NCBI RefSeq assembly: GCF_047511655.1
Contig: NC_133393.1
Location: 154,829,779-154,893,778 of the forward strand
DNA: 64,000 nt
Reading direction: 5' to 3'
DNA from: Castor canadensis
Lineage: Eukaryota > Chordata > Mammalia > Rodentia > Castoridae
A model generated the notes under the pieces. It saw nothing but the letters and a program-made list of their open reading frames with translations. It was not told the origin of the DNA and ran no database searches. Of this stretch, positions 1-11,212 are shown piece by piece (the first letter of the stretch is position 1; each line of letters opens with the position of its first letter). The position numbers were made by a program, and so were the translations under genes.

Positions 1-423
1 AAGGGGTCTGCTTTCAAGCACTCAAGATTTAGGCCTGGCCCAAGGTCACAAGCAAGAAGTGAAGTAGGCTGATCACCGTCCAGACTATTCCCGCCAATCA
101 TTAATTGGCCCTGTGTGAGTGGCTGTCCCACGAGTGCTCCGGCTGCCTGCCAGCTTGTGACCTGGCTCTTATGCGTGCCCAGGCACCAGCATACCTCTGA
201 TGTGCTCACTGTGTGGCCACTGCTGCCCAAGACTCTGCAACTCCCCCAGCTGTGTCTGGAGGGGAAGGTGCACTCCCAGATCACGGTGAAGTCCTGGTGC
301 AGCCCTGTGTAGCCTGTGTAGCCTGTGACCAGCCACCCTGCCTGAGGGCTGGGCCTAAAGCAGCGAGGACCCACAGGAGGCTGCAGGGAAGGCAGTGACA
401 TCCAAGCTGGGTTTCAGAAAGCC
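1..423. other. WNT7B intron 2, nothing recognised
   Basis: Unique-looking sequence. Open frames here have no splice context or recognisable protein similarity. Confidence 0.6.
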
Positions 424-618
424 TGTCCAGGTGCTGGTGGCTCATGCCTGTAATCCTAGCTACTCAGAAGGTAAAGATCAGGAGGATCATGGTTTGAAGC
501 CAGCAAATAGTTTGTGAGACCCTATCTTGAAAATATCCAACACAAAAAAACAGGACTGGCAGGGTGACTCAAGCGAGCCCCAGAGTTCAAACCCCAGTAC
601 TGCCAAAACAAAACAAAA
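424..618 (+). mobile_element. Composite SINE (B1-like head + ID/tRNA-like tail)
   Basis: The left part reads like a 7SL/B1 monomer (ggtggctcatgcctgtaatc). The right part is tRNA/ID-like (gagttcaaaccccagtactg) with an A-rich (aaaac)n tail. The 9-bp direct repeat cagaaagcc at 415-423 and 619-627 is a target-site duplication. It lies in WNT7B intron 2. Confidence 0.9.
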
Positions 619-3270
619 CAGAAAGCCCATCCACCCATGGGCAGGGGGCAAGGAAGGCCAGGATGTAGCACTGAGCTGGCCCAGGCCTGGGGATGTCAGA
701 AGGACAAAGCACAGGGATGTGAAGAAGAACCAGGGAAGGGGGGGGCGGGGTGGTGAGGAAGGCTGCTGGGTGCGGTGGGAAATCAGTTGTGCGTAAGTAG
801 AGGGAAGGGACCTGGCCTCTGAATAGCCACATGGCTGGGGTTCTGGTTTCCAGAAAGGATGGAGGAGAGCAAGGGTGAGGTATAAGAACGGGGCTATTCA
901 GACTTCAGGCTAAGAAGATAGCTATCGTGGGGCAAAAGGGAGCTATTGCAGTTTGTGGAGGAAGTAAATAACATGGCATGGCTTCTGTTTTAACCCAGTA
1001 ACTGGGGCTGGGGCAGGGGAAGGCAGCAACAGTTGCCAGGGAGGACCAGATTAGCAGGCTAGAGGTAGCATGGGGCATAGTAGGAGGGTGGGCAATGGGA
1101 ATGCCAGGTTTCTCTGCAGTGGAGGGCCAGGTAGGCACAGGGAAGAAGGGTGCGGGAGTTCCATGGATCAGTGGGACTTGGAACAGTAGGTGACAATGAG
1201 CCCCAGCCATTAGGGCAGAGTGGAGAAAGGGGCTGGGTGCACCTGAAGGTACAACATGCCTCGGCCAGGCCAGGGCAAGAAGGAGCAGCCAGAGAGACTG
1301 GAGGAAGCCCAGACTGGTGAGCCAGATCCAGAAGCCAAGAAAGGGTGGGGGTGACATTTAGCAACATGGAGGTCACTGGTGGCCTGGACAAGGAGTGATG
1401 GGTATAACAGAGAAGGGGAGAGTAGGGGACTGCACGCGTGAGCAGCTCAGATACGAAGTTTACCTCTGAAAATACTCATGAAAGTGGGTGGGGACAGATC
1501 CCCTTAGAGTAGAGCCTGACACAGAAATAGGTCTCAGGAGCACGGAGACAGCAGGACAAGGAAAGGAGCAGAGCATCAACCTGGCCCCAAAGGGAGCTCA
1601 GATTGAGCTGGGGTAACCTTTTGCATCAGCACCAGTCCCTTCTCTGGGCATGGCTGGACCCCTTCTGGTTCCTGTTGGGCCCCAGGCAACTTCCTGAGGA
1701 CCAGCTGTGGTACATGGTGAAGGTGACCTAGGTGGGCGTCTACAGTGCTCACTGTGGAGTGGGTATCTACGGGCCAGTGTTGCTCCTGAGGGGACAGTCA
1801 CTAGGCTTATGGGGGCTACCCTGTATCTCGGGCCCCCCGCTCTCTGTAGAGGCTCAGGCTGACTTTCAAGCTGCTTGTCTCTGCACAGCAAGGTTCTTGG
1901 GTCCCCTCAGGGCAAGCCGAGTAGCCACAGGCAACCTTGCAGTCTGGCATCTCAGGGCTGAGGTGCAGGTGGGCAGGTGGGCAGCTGGCCCAAAGTAGGC
2001 AGCCAGGCTGATGCCCTCCCCACCCTCTCAGCTGGCACCTGGAGGGAAGAAGCTGCACTTGGGTGGCAGAGCCCCAGGGAGGGGGTGGTGCCACCCTCCT
2101 GGCTGTGCCAGGTGCCACCCACGGCTGCTCACCACAAAGGGGCCCCCAAGGGCTTTCCCCTGTGCCACCCCCAGCCCCTCACCAGCGTTCCCAACCCTGC
2201 AGAGCCAGCACTGGCCTGGGTCCTGACAGCTGCAGCCCTGCTTGGTGGGTCCAGGCTCCTGGGCCTCTGGGATGGGAAGGTTGTGCCGTGCCTACAGGCT
2301 GGGGAACCTGCAAGCCTGGTGCTGGGCTCCCTGTCTGATCCTTGCCACAGCCTGGAGGGCAACTGAAATCACGATGCCCACTGGTGCATCCAACAGCAGT
2401 GTACCGAGCACCCACTGTATGCACAGGGGACCTGGACAAGGACCTGCTGGCTCGAACTCACACCACAAATGAGAAAACAGTTCCATAGCAGCCCGGAGCG
2501 GCATGCTCATGGTCACAGCACTGGATCCAAAACCAGGTCATGAAATGGGTACCCTACCCCCAGGGTTGTGAGAACAGGAGTTGCCACATGGCCCCCAAGA
2601 CAGCAGGGACTTTACCCCCTGACATGTTTCAGTGACTGCTTGCTGTCCTAGAGGCGAGGCCCACCTCTTCCCCAGTCCAACTCCACTTTACACAGCCACC
2701 CACTGTCCCTCCAGCCGTCAAGTTCTTCCTGCCACAGCAGATCCACAGGCTCCCAGTTTCCTCTGTCTGGAATACCTACCTTTCAGGGAACAGGACAGTG
2801 TCTTAAGCCTTCCCTGAGGCCAGCCACAGTTCCCATCAAGCCCCAACAGTCACACCCAGGAGAGAGCACATTATCCCTGCTTTCCAGATAAGAATGGAGG
2901 CACAGACAGGAGCAACAGCCTAGGTCTGCAAAGCTATTAAGTGCCCCAGCGCACACCCTGCCCACTAGGCTGCATTCCCCCCCACACTCTGTCCACACTG
3001 GACAATGCCCCCTGACCTGACGGCCCAGATCCAGGACTCCAGTCTACACACACAGACTGGCTCCCATCAATGCTTACCCTGTCCCAGACTCCACGTTGCC
3101 CAACCCACGAGCCTTAGGGACAGGATGCTGTGGCAAAGGACTTGGTCAGTGGAGGCATGGCCAGGACATTGAGGTGGGCAGCCTGGCCTGGCCTTCAATT
3201 GGTGGGTGAGTGACCAGGCTGCTAGCCCTTTGACCCGATGGCCAGCCCGTGAGCCCGGAGGTGCCCTTAC
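619..3270. other. WNT7B intron 2, mostly unique sequence
   Basis: G/C-moderate intronic sequence, with a G-rich run near 736-760. I see no RNA gene, exon or clear repeat beyond the SINE at its left end. The many short frames are composition artefacts. Confidence 0.6.
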
Positions 3271-3497
3271 CTACTCGGAGCTCTTGCCCGAAGACCGTCT
3301 TCTCGCCAAGGGCGGAGCAGTTCCAGCGGCCGAAGCGGAACTGGTACTGGCACTCGTTGATGCCCATCTGCGCGCCCTCCCCTATCACAATGATGGCATC
3401 GGGCCGGCTCTGGCAGATGGCACGCTGCCGTGGGGCCAGGCCAGGAATCTTGTTGCAGATGATGTTGGCTCCCAGAGCCACCACGGACGACAGTGCT
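3271..3497 (-). CDS. WNT7B: WNT7B exon 2 (internal coding exon)
   Basis: This exon encodes the N-terminal part of the mature Wnt-7b ligand, a secreted, lipid-modified glycoprotein that acts through Frizzled/LRP receptors. The minus-strand reading begins [16 protein letters not shown] and ends VFGQELRVG. Residues [12 protein letters not shown] and FRFGRWNC separate it from WNT7A, which has GSQMGLDECQFQ and FRNGRWNC there (family knowledge). The sequon NCS at about residues 83-85 is the expected N-glycosylation site, and the conserved cysteines of this segment are present. A pyrimidine-rich acceptor ending in cag lies just above 3497 and a gtaagg donor starts at 3270, giving 227 bp. The exon starts in phase 2, completing the GG|A glycine of exon 1a or the CT|A leucine of exon 1b, and ends one base into the next codon. 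No frameshift or stop is seen. Exons 3 and 4, with the palmitoleoylated serine and C-terminal cysteine domain, lie off the left edge. Confidence 0.97.
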
Positions 3498-4227
3498 CTG
3501 TGAGGCAGGAGAGGACACAGGCGGTGAGACCCTGCAGGTGGCCCCTGCCCCACTTCTCCATCTCCTCTCCTGCTAAGTTTTACCCACCAGGGAACAACGC
3601 CCCTGCCTCGAGGGTCATTCCACGCCTGGGCCTTCCCGGCCTCAGAGCTCCACACAGCCCACAGAATGCAGGAGCCACACTCTCCAGACCTTTGACAGGC
3701 ACTCAGAAACTTCAGGTCACAGATCGTACCACCTGGGATCCTACAGTGCAACAAGGGCCACAGCTGTCCCAGCGAGGCACACTCAGCTCCCAGACACTGG
3801 CCCTTCCCACCACCTGGTCCACCCCTGCTCCCTCTCCAACCTATGACTCCCTGGCCAGGCAAGCTGGGAGCTGAGCTCAGCAGGCACAGACTCCGCTCCG
3901 GCACATGTGTGACCGGGGGAGGGCACTCAGAGCCTCAGTTTCCACATGCACAACATGGGCATACAGAGCACCTGCCTGACCCGCCCCCTGCCCCGCCCCC
4001 AACCCCTCCAGCACCGCACAAGCACCAGGAGCGCTCGCGCAGTCCTGGGTGACTGGGTGCGCTCAGGAGGAACGGGAATGGATGTGAACTGAACACCTAC
4101 TGGGTGCCACGCTTGGCAGGTGCTGCATATTCAAGGCCAGCCTCGTCCTCCTGGGCCCTGAGGCTGCCTGTGTAATTAATCTCCTGGCAGCTCTCAGGCT
4201 GGAAGCTCACTCTCCACTTAGGTATTG
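3498..4227. other. WNT7B intron 1 just upstream of exon 2, nothing recognised
   Basis: Contains the polypyrimidine tract of the exon 2 acceptor at its left edge. An open minus frame runs on from exon 2 but is intronic. There is a CpG-poor C-rich stretch near 3980-4020. Confidence 0.6.
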
Positions 4228-4815
4228 TCTGCCTGATTGTTTGTTTGTTTTTGTAATGAGGCAAAATTCACATAACATCAAATTAACCATTTTAAAGTAT
4301 ACAGCTCCTCGGTCTTTAGTGCATGCACAGTGTTGTGCAAACTCCACTTCTATCAAGTTCCAAGTTGCTTTCATCACCCCAAAAGGAAACTCCGTACCCA
4401 TTAGCAGGCACTCCCAGTCCCTCCTCCCCCAGCCCTAACAGCCACTAATCTGATCTCCGTTCCCACGGAGTTGCTGTTCTGGGCATTCCATGGAATCTTA
4501 CAATACACGTGGCCTTTTGCGCCAGGATCCTTTCAATTAGCAAAACATTTGCGAAGTTCATTCACTTTGTAGTCTGCATCAGTGCTACATTCCTTTTTAA
4601 GGCTAAATAATATTCCATTGCACAGCAGGTTTGTTGATCCACCACGATGGACACCTGGCTTGGATCTACCTCTTGCCTACTGTGAGCAATGCTGCAGTGA
4701 ACACACACGTGCACACTGTTGTCGGAGTCCTTATGTTCAGCCTTTTGGACTCGCACTTAGGGTGGAATTGCTGGGCCCTATGGTCATTCTTAACTTTTCC
4801 ACAGCTGTTGCACAC
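4228..4815 (-). mobile_element. L1 LINE 3' end fragment (minus orientation)
   Basis: The plus strand reads as the reverse complement of a mammalian L1M-type 3' end: aaaattcacataacatc, cattttaaagtatac, catcaccccaaaaggaaac, then aatattccattg and gtggaattgctgggcc. The T-rich left edge corresponds to the A-tail. Only the 3' UTR and the very end of the element are present, and it is heavily mutated. Confidence 0.85.
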
Positions 4816-5999
4816 AGAAAAAGAACATAGAATTAGAGGGAGGGGAAGGCTGGTTTCAAAACAGGGTCTGGCAACAGAACAACAGACCCAGCCTACTTAG
4901 AGAGAAGCAAAGTGGGGGGTAGGAGAGACCATCCTGGATCCCCAAAGCTGGTGATCAGCCTCTGGGCCCCTACTGTGGGGAGGAACCTCCTCCTACCCAC
5001 TGCCTGCTGGCCCTCTTTGTCAGACTTGAGTCAGTGCTTTTCCAGGGTGCTGAGCTCCCCAGGCAGCTGGACAGTCCCCGTGTGGCCCGAGCCCTCAGCA
5101 CGTGCTGTAGCCAGCAGTGACACTCAATCCCCAGGGCCCGCCTGCCTGCCCCACCCGTTAATCTGGCAAAGACCCCCCTGGGTCTCCCACGGGCACAATG
5201 GGCAGACACACCCCAGGCTGGCTTTGCAGAAGGACATCTGGGTGGGTGGGGCTGGGAGCGGGCTGGAATCTGGGGAATTCAGCCCGAAGTAATTGTAGAT
5301 CAGCCAGGCTGGGGAAATGAGTTGGATGGGAACCTGTCAGGCACCTGCCACCAATGTAGGTCAGAGCTACTTTGGGTACCAGACCTACAAGACACTCCCT
5401 AGGCTTGGGACATGAAGACCCCACTGCCTGCTGGGGGAGAGAGCTCAGACACAGGCCAGACTATGAGGACCCTAAAGGGATATTGCCATGGTCCCAGTCC
5501 TGCCCTCCTGCCTTCACGCAGCTTTCCACCAACAACCCTACCAGCATCCAGATGTGACCAAGTCACTCTCCAGTTCATTGCCTGTCCATAGCTCCATTGC
5601 CTCTGCCTAGAATTAGATAGCTCTGGGGATCTGAACTCTGACAACAGGTCTCCTGACCCCCTTAGTTTCCACCTCCCACCTTTGGGTCCCTCGCCTGGGA
5701 TGTGCCTCTCCCAGCAAAAGCCCCACTGTGTTCCCACCTTTGCATCCTTGCACTGAGGAAGCCAGCAGCAGGCACCTGGACCTGTGAGAGTCCAGAACTC
5801 CTCCCTCAGACCCCTGGCTACTCTTGCCTCACCTAGCTGCCCTGCCAGACAGCAGGTGGATCCGAGGCCGGCCTGCACGGGGTCCTCTGAGCCTCTGTGG
5901 AATGGGTGGATGAGTAAGTGAGTAAGCCAATACCCAAGAATCACGTCTGAAACAGCTTCTAGACTCAAAACCCCAGTTTTTAAAAGGACTCAGAGATGT
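4816..5999. other. Spacer between two inverted L1 ends, nothing recognised
   Basis: About 1.2 kb of unique-looking intronic sequence between the oppositely oriented L1 fragments. No gene or regulatory signal stands out. Confidence 0.55.
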
Positions 6000-6746
6000 T
6001 TTCCCAAAGAAGATGCACAAATGGCAAACAGCACAGGCAGGTGCACCGTCATAGAAGTGCATCTGGGAACCACAGCAAGCAACCATGTCACACCCACTAG
6101 GATGGGGATGATTCAAATACGAAAAAGCTGGAAAATAACGACTGTTGATAGGACGGGAGGAACCGAGTCTTCCCACACTGCTGTGGGATGTGAGACGGGG
6201 CAGCCACAGTGGACAACATTTGGGCAGAATTAAAAGTCACATATTACCTGGTAATTCCACTTCCTGGTATAGCTCCAAAAGAATTGAAGACAGGTGTCTA
6301 AACAAAACCCTCTACACAACTGCTTACAGCAGTACTATTCACAATAGCCAATGGATGGAAATAACCCAATTGCCCATCTACGGATGACTGGATAAAAACA
6401 AAACATGGTATATCCATAGAATGGAATATTATTTGGCCATAAAAAGGAGTGAAGCATTCATTCATGTCACAATGTGGAGGAAGTTCAAAAACATGGTGCT
6501 AAGAGAAAGAAGCCAGACATAAAAGACCACATGTTGTCTGAGTCCATTTATAGGAAACATCTTAATGGGAAAATCCACAGACAGAGAGCGGATCTGTGGT
6601 TGCCAGGAGCTGGGGGAGGAGAGAGTAGGCACTGAGTACTTCATGTAGAATTCAACAACATGGTGAAAATACTAAATGGCACTGAGTTACACACTTTAAA
6701 GTGGTGAATTTTCTTTTGTGTGCATTTGAACTACAATTTTAAAAAT
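6000..6746 (+). mobile_element. L1 LINE fragment: end of ORF2 plus 3' UTR (plus orientation)
   Basis: Sense L1 sequence running from a degenerate C-terminal ORF2 stretch (cacacccactaggatgg, attcacaatagccaatgg, gaatggaatattattt) into the 3' UTR (gtggttgccaggagctggggg, cactttaaagtggtgaatttt). Frameshifts and stops interrupt the ORF2 part. It matches the element at 4228-4815 in opposite orientation. Confidence 0.88.
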
Positions 6747-7048
6747 TATTACAATACACAGAACTTCTACACCACCAGATGCAGGGTGCGACCCAGTGGA
6801 AGGGGAAGCAAACTGACCCCGACTGTGGGGTGCTTTGGTGACAATGTGCACCTCTCCCTCTACAGGCTGGATACTGGAGCTCAGAGAGGCCAAGGAGCTG
6901 CCTGAGGCTACCAGCCATGCTCAGAGCCCAGACTCTGCTTCCAGAACCCAGGTGGAGGCTGAACTGTGGATCCAGGAAACACACAGAACAGGTATCCTGG
7001 AAGAAGGACTGGAGTGGGGACTAGGCCTGCTTCTTTTGTTTGTTTGGG
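6747..7048. other. Intron 1 gap between L1 and B1, nothing recognised
   Basis: A short unique stretch with no feature seen. Confidence 0.5.
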
Positions 7049-7180
7049 TTTTTTTTTTTTTTGAGACAGGGTCTTGTTATGTAACCCAAGCTGGCCTTGA
7101 ATTCACCAGGCAGATCAGGCAGGCCTCAAACTCTCAATCCTCCTGTCTCTGCCTCCTGAGTGCTGTGATCACACCCGGCT
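7049..7180 (-). mobile_element. B1-type SINE
   Basis: Antisense B1/7SL-like monomer: a poly-T run, then gagacagggtcttgttatg, aagctggccttgaattc and ctcctgagtgctgtgatcac. The T run marks the A-tail of a minus-strand insertion. Confidence 0.88.
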
Positions 7181-8246
7181 GAAAATCCTTCAGGTTGTTC
7201 CTTCCTTCCATCACTCATTCATTCTGGGTTCAGGTTGTTCAGTGTTCCAGGTCTGGCTGAGGTCAGGGCTCTCCCCACACTGTGCCCCATCCATTCTGAC
7301 CATGCTGCTCTCAGAGCAGGCTAGGCACCACCACACTTAAGCCTGGCCTATGCCATCCCTTCAACTTTCAGGGTTTTCATTAGAAAGCCGAATATAGTAA
7401 GCGGCACCTCGGGAGGCAGGCAGTGGGTAACACAGCTACATGCTGGGATGGTTGGCCGGGGGTGAGGCATGCCCCAGCACCCTCGGCAAGCCACCCTGCA
7501 GGCAGCCCAGCTTTCACCCACAGTAGGAAAACCCTCTTCCCGGCCCTTGGCTGCCTGCCCAAGCACCCGGGGCTTGGGGGCCAGGGAGGCTGAGTGGCCT
7601 GTGAACACGGAGCCTGGCGAGGGTGTTTGCAATTGTTGCTGACTTTTTCCATGGAAAGTTCTGCTCTGGGCTTATCCCTTTGCACCACTCTGGGGCCTCA
7701 GGACACAGGCAAGATGCCAGGAGGAGTGGGCTACACTGAGAGTCTGAAACTTTCCTTACCCTTGGCCAGAGATAGGCCCCTAAAAAAGAGTTCAGAGGAG
7801 AAGGGATTTGGCCCTGCCAACAGGGGCTATGGACAAGACCTCTGGTTTCAGACTAGAGGCCAGCAAAGGGCTGGTGGGGACATGGTCTCTGCAATGTCCT
7901 GGCACTGGGTTTGGACTGGGCACTGTGCCAAGAGGGGGCCACTCCTGGGTAACAGGAAGAACCCTCTACCTGCTAGAGCATCCCTAAGGAAACAGGCTTC
8001 CTCAAGGATGAGGGACTTGGAGCAGGGATAAGAGACACATGAGGACACTCCAGCCCCTTCTGGCACCGCCCGGCAACAGATGGAGGCAGAAATGCAAGAG
8101 TGTGAGGTTTTACTGCAGGACTGGCCAGGTGCCAGGCCACCCACCCACAGTCCTCTGGGGCAGCAGTTAAGACAGAGTTCTGATGCTGGTGTGTTCCGTA
8201 GGACGCCTGAACTCTCCTCTTTCTGGCTGTGAGGTCTCGGTTCCAT
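7181..8246. other. Intron 1 segment, unique sequence
   Basis: No exon, RNA or repeat recognised. Short frames only. Confidence 0.5.
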
Positions 8247-8460
8247 TTCTTTCTTTTTTTGGTGGTACTGGGGTTTGAACTCAGGGCCTCACGTTTGCCA
8301 GGCAGGTGTGCTATCATTTGAGCCACTACACCAGTCCTGTTTTGTGTTGAGTATTTTTGAGATAGGCTTTCATAAACCATTTGCCCAGGGTGGCTTTGAA
8401 CCACCTGATCTCTGCCTCCTGAGTAGGTAGGATAAGAGGCGTAAGCCACCAGCACCAGGC
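8247..8460 (-). mobile_element. Composite SINE (ID/tRNA-like + B1-like)
   Basis: Antisense composite: a T-rich tail, then the tRNA-like part (ggtactggggtttgaactca), then the B1-like part (gagataggctttcataaacc, ctcctgagtagg). This is the most typical castorimorph-style SINE of the window. Confidence 0.88.
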
Positions 8461-8645
8461 TTGCTTTAGTTATTTTTCAGGTAGGGTTTCATGGGGTTTT
8501 TTTTGCCTGGTGCTGGCCTCAAACCATGATCCTCTTACCTATACTTCCCTCATAGCTGGGAGGACAGGCACATGGCACGTGTCCTACTTCTTGGTTGAGA
8601 TGGGGGTCTCACTAACTTTTGCCTTGGCTGGCCTCGTTCTGGGCA
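8461..8645 (-). mobile_element. Degenerate SINE, B1-like pieces
   Basis: Two diverged antisense B1-like segments follow the previous SINE directly (aggtagggtttcatggg..., gagatgggggtctcactaac). It is probably an older copy or an extended composite. Confidence 0.6.
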
Positions 8646-9997
8646 TCAGCAGGCACCTCACTGCAGTTCTGAAGGCAACCCAAGCCTGCAGCAGCCCCAC
8701 ACCCACCACCGGCTTCATTTCCAGACCATCCTCCCTTCCTCTGACCCACTGATCTCACATCAGCGTCAGCACCCAGGAGAAGCAGAGCCTATGACCACCA
8801 ACACTCACACACAGCTATACCATCCAGGTGACGTGTGGCCAGCTCACTGCGCTCTGCCTCATTGGGGCCTTCCCCCTCCAAAACCCTCAGGGAACATTAG
8901 TGGCCACTCTCATCTCACAGGCTGGGTAGGGGTCAGTGTTTCCTTTGTGCCCAGACAAGAGTTGTCCTGTCCTCTCCCAGTGTCTGGGAGGACACTCCTG
9001 CTTCTTTTAGGAGGTATCCCCTCTAACGTCTGCCTTGGCAGGTAGGAGTCTAACCTAAGCCCTTCATGCTGCTGTGCCTTTCAGTACCTAGAGGCAGACT
9101 GGGCTGGACTGGGCTCAGGGTCCCCTCAATAGTCCTATGTCTAAGCTTTAGGGGTCAAGTAAATAATAATGATATTACTATCATTATTTCCCCAGAATTG
9201 GAACTGGGGATCTATGAAGGTTTTGCTACCTGTGCTGGAGCTCAGGCAGGCAGGGAAAACAGGATCTGCAACCCACATCTCCTGCCTTCCCAGCAAAGGC
9301 TTTGTCACCAGTCCTTCCCTGTGATACACTCATCTCTGACCTTCAGAGATGTTGGAAGTGGGCGGGACATGGTCACTGTCCACCTGCTGAGCCAGAGGCT
9401 GGCTTTGGGGTAGGCTGTGTTGGGGGCAGGCCTCACCTGCAGGGCTTTAAAGGAAAGAAGCCCCCCCACCCTATGCACCAAGCTGGGAGGGGGTCTTTAA
9501 GGCCCAGGCTGAATCATGGACCCTCCCAAACAGGTCCTGGCCCATCAGATGACAAAAAGCCTTTCTTACTCCCCACTGCAGGTGGTGTTGGGGAAAGGAC
9601 CCTCAGTGGTCACCATCCAGTGAGTGAGTGAATGAAGGACCAATGGCAGATAGAAGAATGCAGGTGGGAGGCTCAGGTGCGTGGGATGGAAGTGGCCCTT
9701 TCTGGGAAAGGCACCAGCAGGGTGAGGCAGGGATCACCCTCAGTGGGGTAGACAGCGGACTGTGGGGGTGGTCGTAGTGCCCCCCTTTCCCTCAGCGTGG
9801 GTTACAGACCAGCTCTGCTCTGATTTCCCCCCATGGTGGGGTCAGCTATGTGTGTCAGGTCAGTACTCCTTGGAGGAAGGGGGCAAGAAAAGGGGATGAT
9901 GGGGTAAAGCCACCCCAAAGGACCTCTCAACAGGGCATTGATCTCTGACGAGTGGCAGGACAAACTATGTCTTTCCACTTAAATACCCATAAAGTCA
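8646..9997. other. Intron 1 segment, nothing recognised
   Basis: Unique sequence with a small AT-rich patch of ATT/AAT triplets near 9160-9190. No gene signal. Confidence 0.5.
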
Positions 9998-10100
9998 GAA
10001 GCCAGTGGCTCAATTCTGTAATCCTAGCTACTTGGGAATATGGAGATTGGGTTCGCACTCAGAAGAAGCCTCCAGCCATCTTGAAAGCCACGGATATAGG
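9998..10100 (+). mobile_element. Degenerate SINE head
   Basis: gccagtggctcaattctgtaatcctagctacttggg resembles the head of the composite SINE; the rest is too diverged to delimit. Confidence 0.5.
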
Positions 10101-11137
10101 CTCATGTCCCAAGGGGGCCACAGCCACAAAGCCAGACATTCCACCCCTAGCATCCTGCTTCTATAAATCCCCAAACAACTGATCCCACAAACCACAGCTC
10201 CAGGACAGAGATGTCCCAACAGAGGGCAAATGGCTCTACAATGGCAGTGGCTTCTAGCTGACCGACACTTACTCTCCCCTCTCTGCACTGAGCCCCTCCC
10301 TAACATGAGCACCAGTGGCCCACCCCACCCAAGTTTCTGGGTTGGTGCTTCCCCTGAGCTGAGGGGACCGAAGAAGGCTGTCGATGTTCTGAGGCAAGGA
10401 CCAGGGCAGGGTCCAATACCTTCCAGAAACCCTGACTGAGCCTGCCTGGCCTCGAGCCCCAAACCCCTCCTACTGGAGCCTCCAGGACAAGAACGGGGCC
10501 CTGAGGACATGGGCGCTCCCTCCCCAGTGAGCAGGTACCCTCTTAGCAAGTTCACCAGGATAAAGAGAAGGCTTCCCCAGGGCAGGCTGCTCTGCCTTTT
10601 GGGGCCACCCCTCTCTCCATAGTGATATCTGTGGTCCAAGCCCCTTCTATCCTCAGCAGCTGGCTGCTTCTGAGTGGCAGATTGGCTGGAGTGTGTCAGT
10701 CATGAAGCTGCCCCCATACAAGTCCCTTCTACTCCTGGCACCAGGATTCTCCTTCGCCCCTTTTACTCACGGTTCCTCGTTCCTGCTGCACTCTGTTCTG
10801 AGACCTGAGCTTCCCAATCACAGGCCCTCTCTACAGTAGATTCTGACCCCCTTCCAGGGACCCTAGGACTCTTTGCTTGACCTCAGGCTTGTCCAAAGGC
10901 CATTTGGGGCAGGGTCTTCCCCCTCACCAGCTGCAGACTCCCAAGAGCAGGGATCCCCACCTGACTGGGCTCTGAGCAGGACTTGGACTCAAACCTCCTC
11001 CCTGCCAGATGGGGGAACATGGGCACGCCTACACCCCAGCTCTCTGGGAGGTGGGGACAGGCTGGCCAAGCCCCCTTCCCTGCCCCGGTGGCTGCCCAGC
11101 TGCCCCAGCTCCTCCAGCCCACGCTCCTGGCCCAGGG
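10101..11137. other. Intron 1 segment, nothing recognised
   Basis: GC-moderate unique sequence without exon or repeat signal. Confidence 0.5.
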
Positions 11138-11212
11138 CACTTTGTAATTTTTCCTTCTTGGGCATCCTCCGGCAAAATATTTAAAGAATGTTCTAATTAT
11201 CTGTGATCGGCC
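11138..11212. promoter_or_regulatory. Candidate intronic cis-regulatory block
   Basis: A sharply AT-rich island (tttgtaatttttcc, gcaaaatatttaaagaatg, ttctaattatctgtg) inside GC-rich intron. It contains a TAATTA homeodomain core. Sequence of this kind in a developmental-gene intron is often conserved enhancer. This is based on composition and motif only. Confidence 0.35.

Noticed and set aside
3146-3904. 252-codon minus-strand frame around WNT7B exon 2
   Set aside because: Only 3271-3497 is exon. The rest is intron read through, since consensus splice sites bound the exon.
6000-6500. Possible active L1 ORF2
   Set aside because: Only the degraded C-terminal end and 3' UTR are present, with frameshifts and stops.
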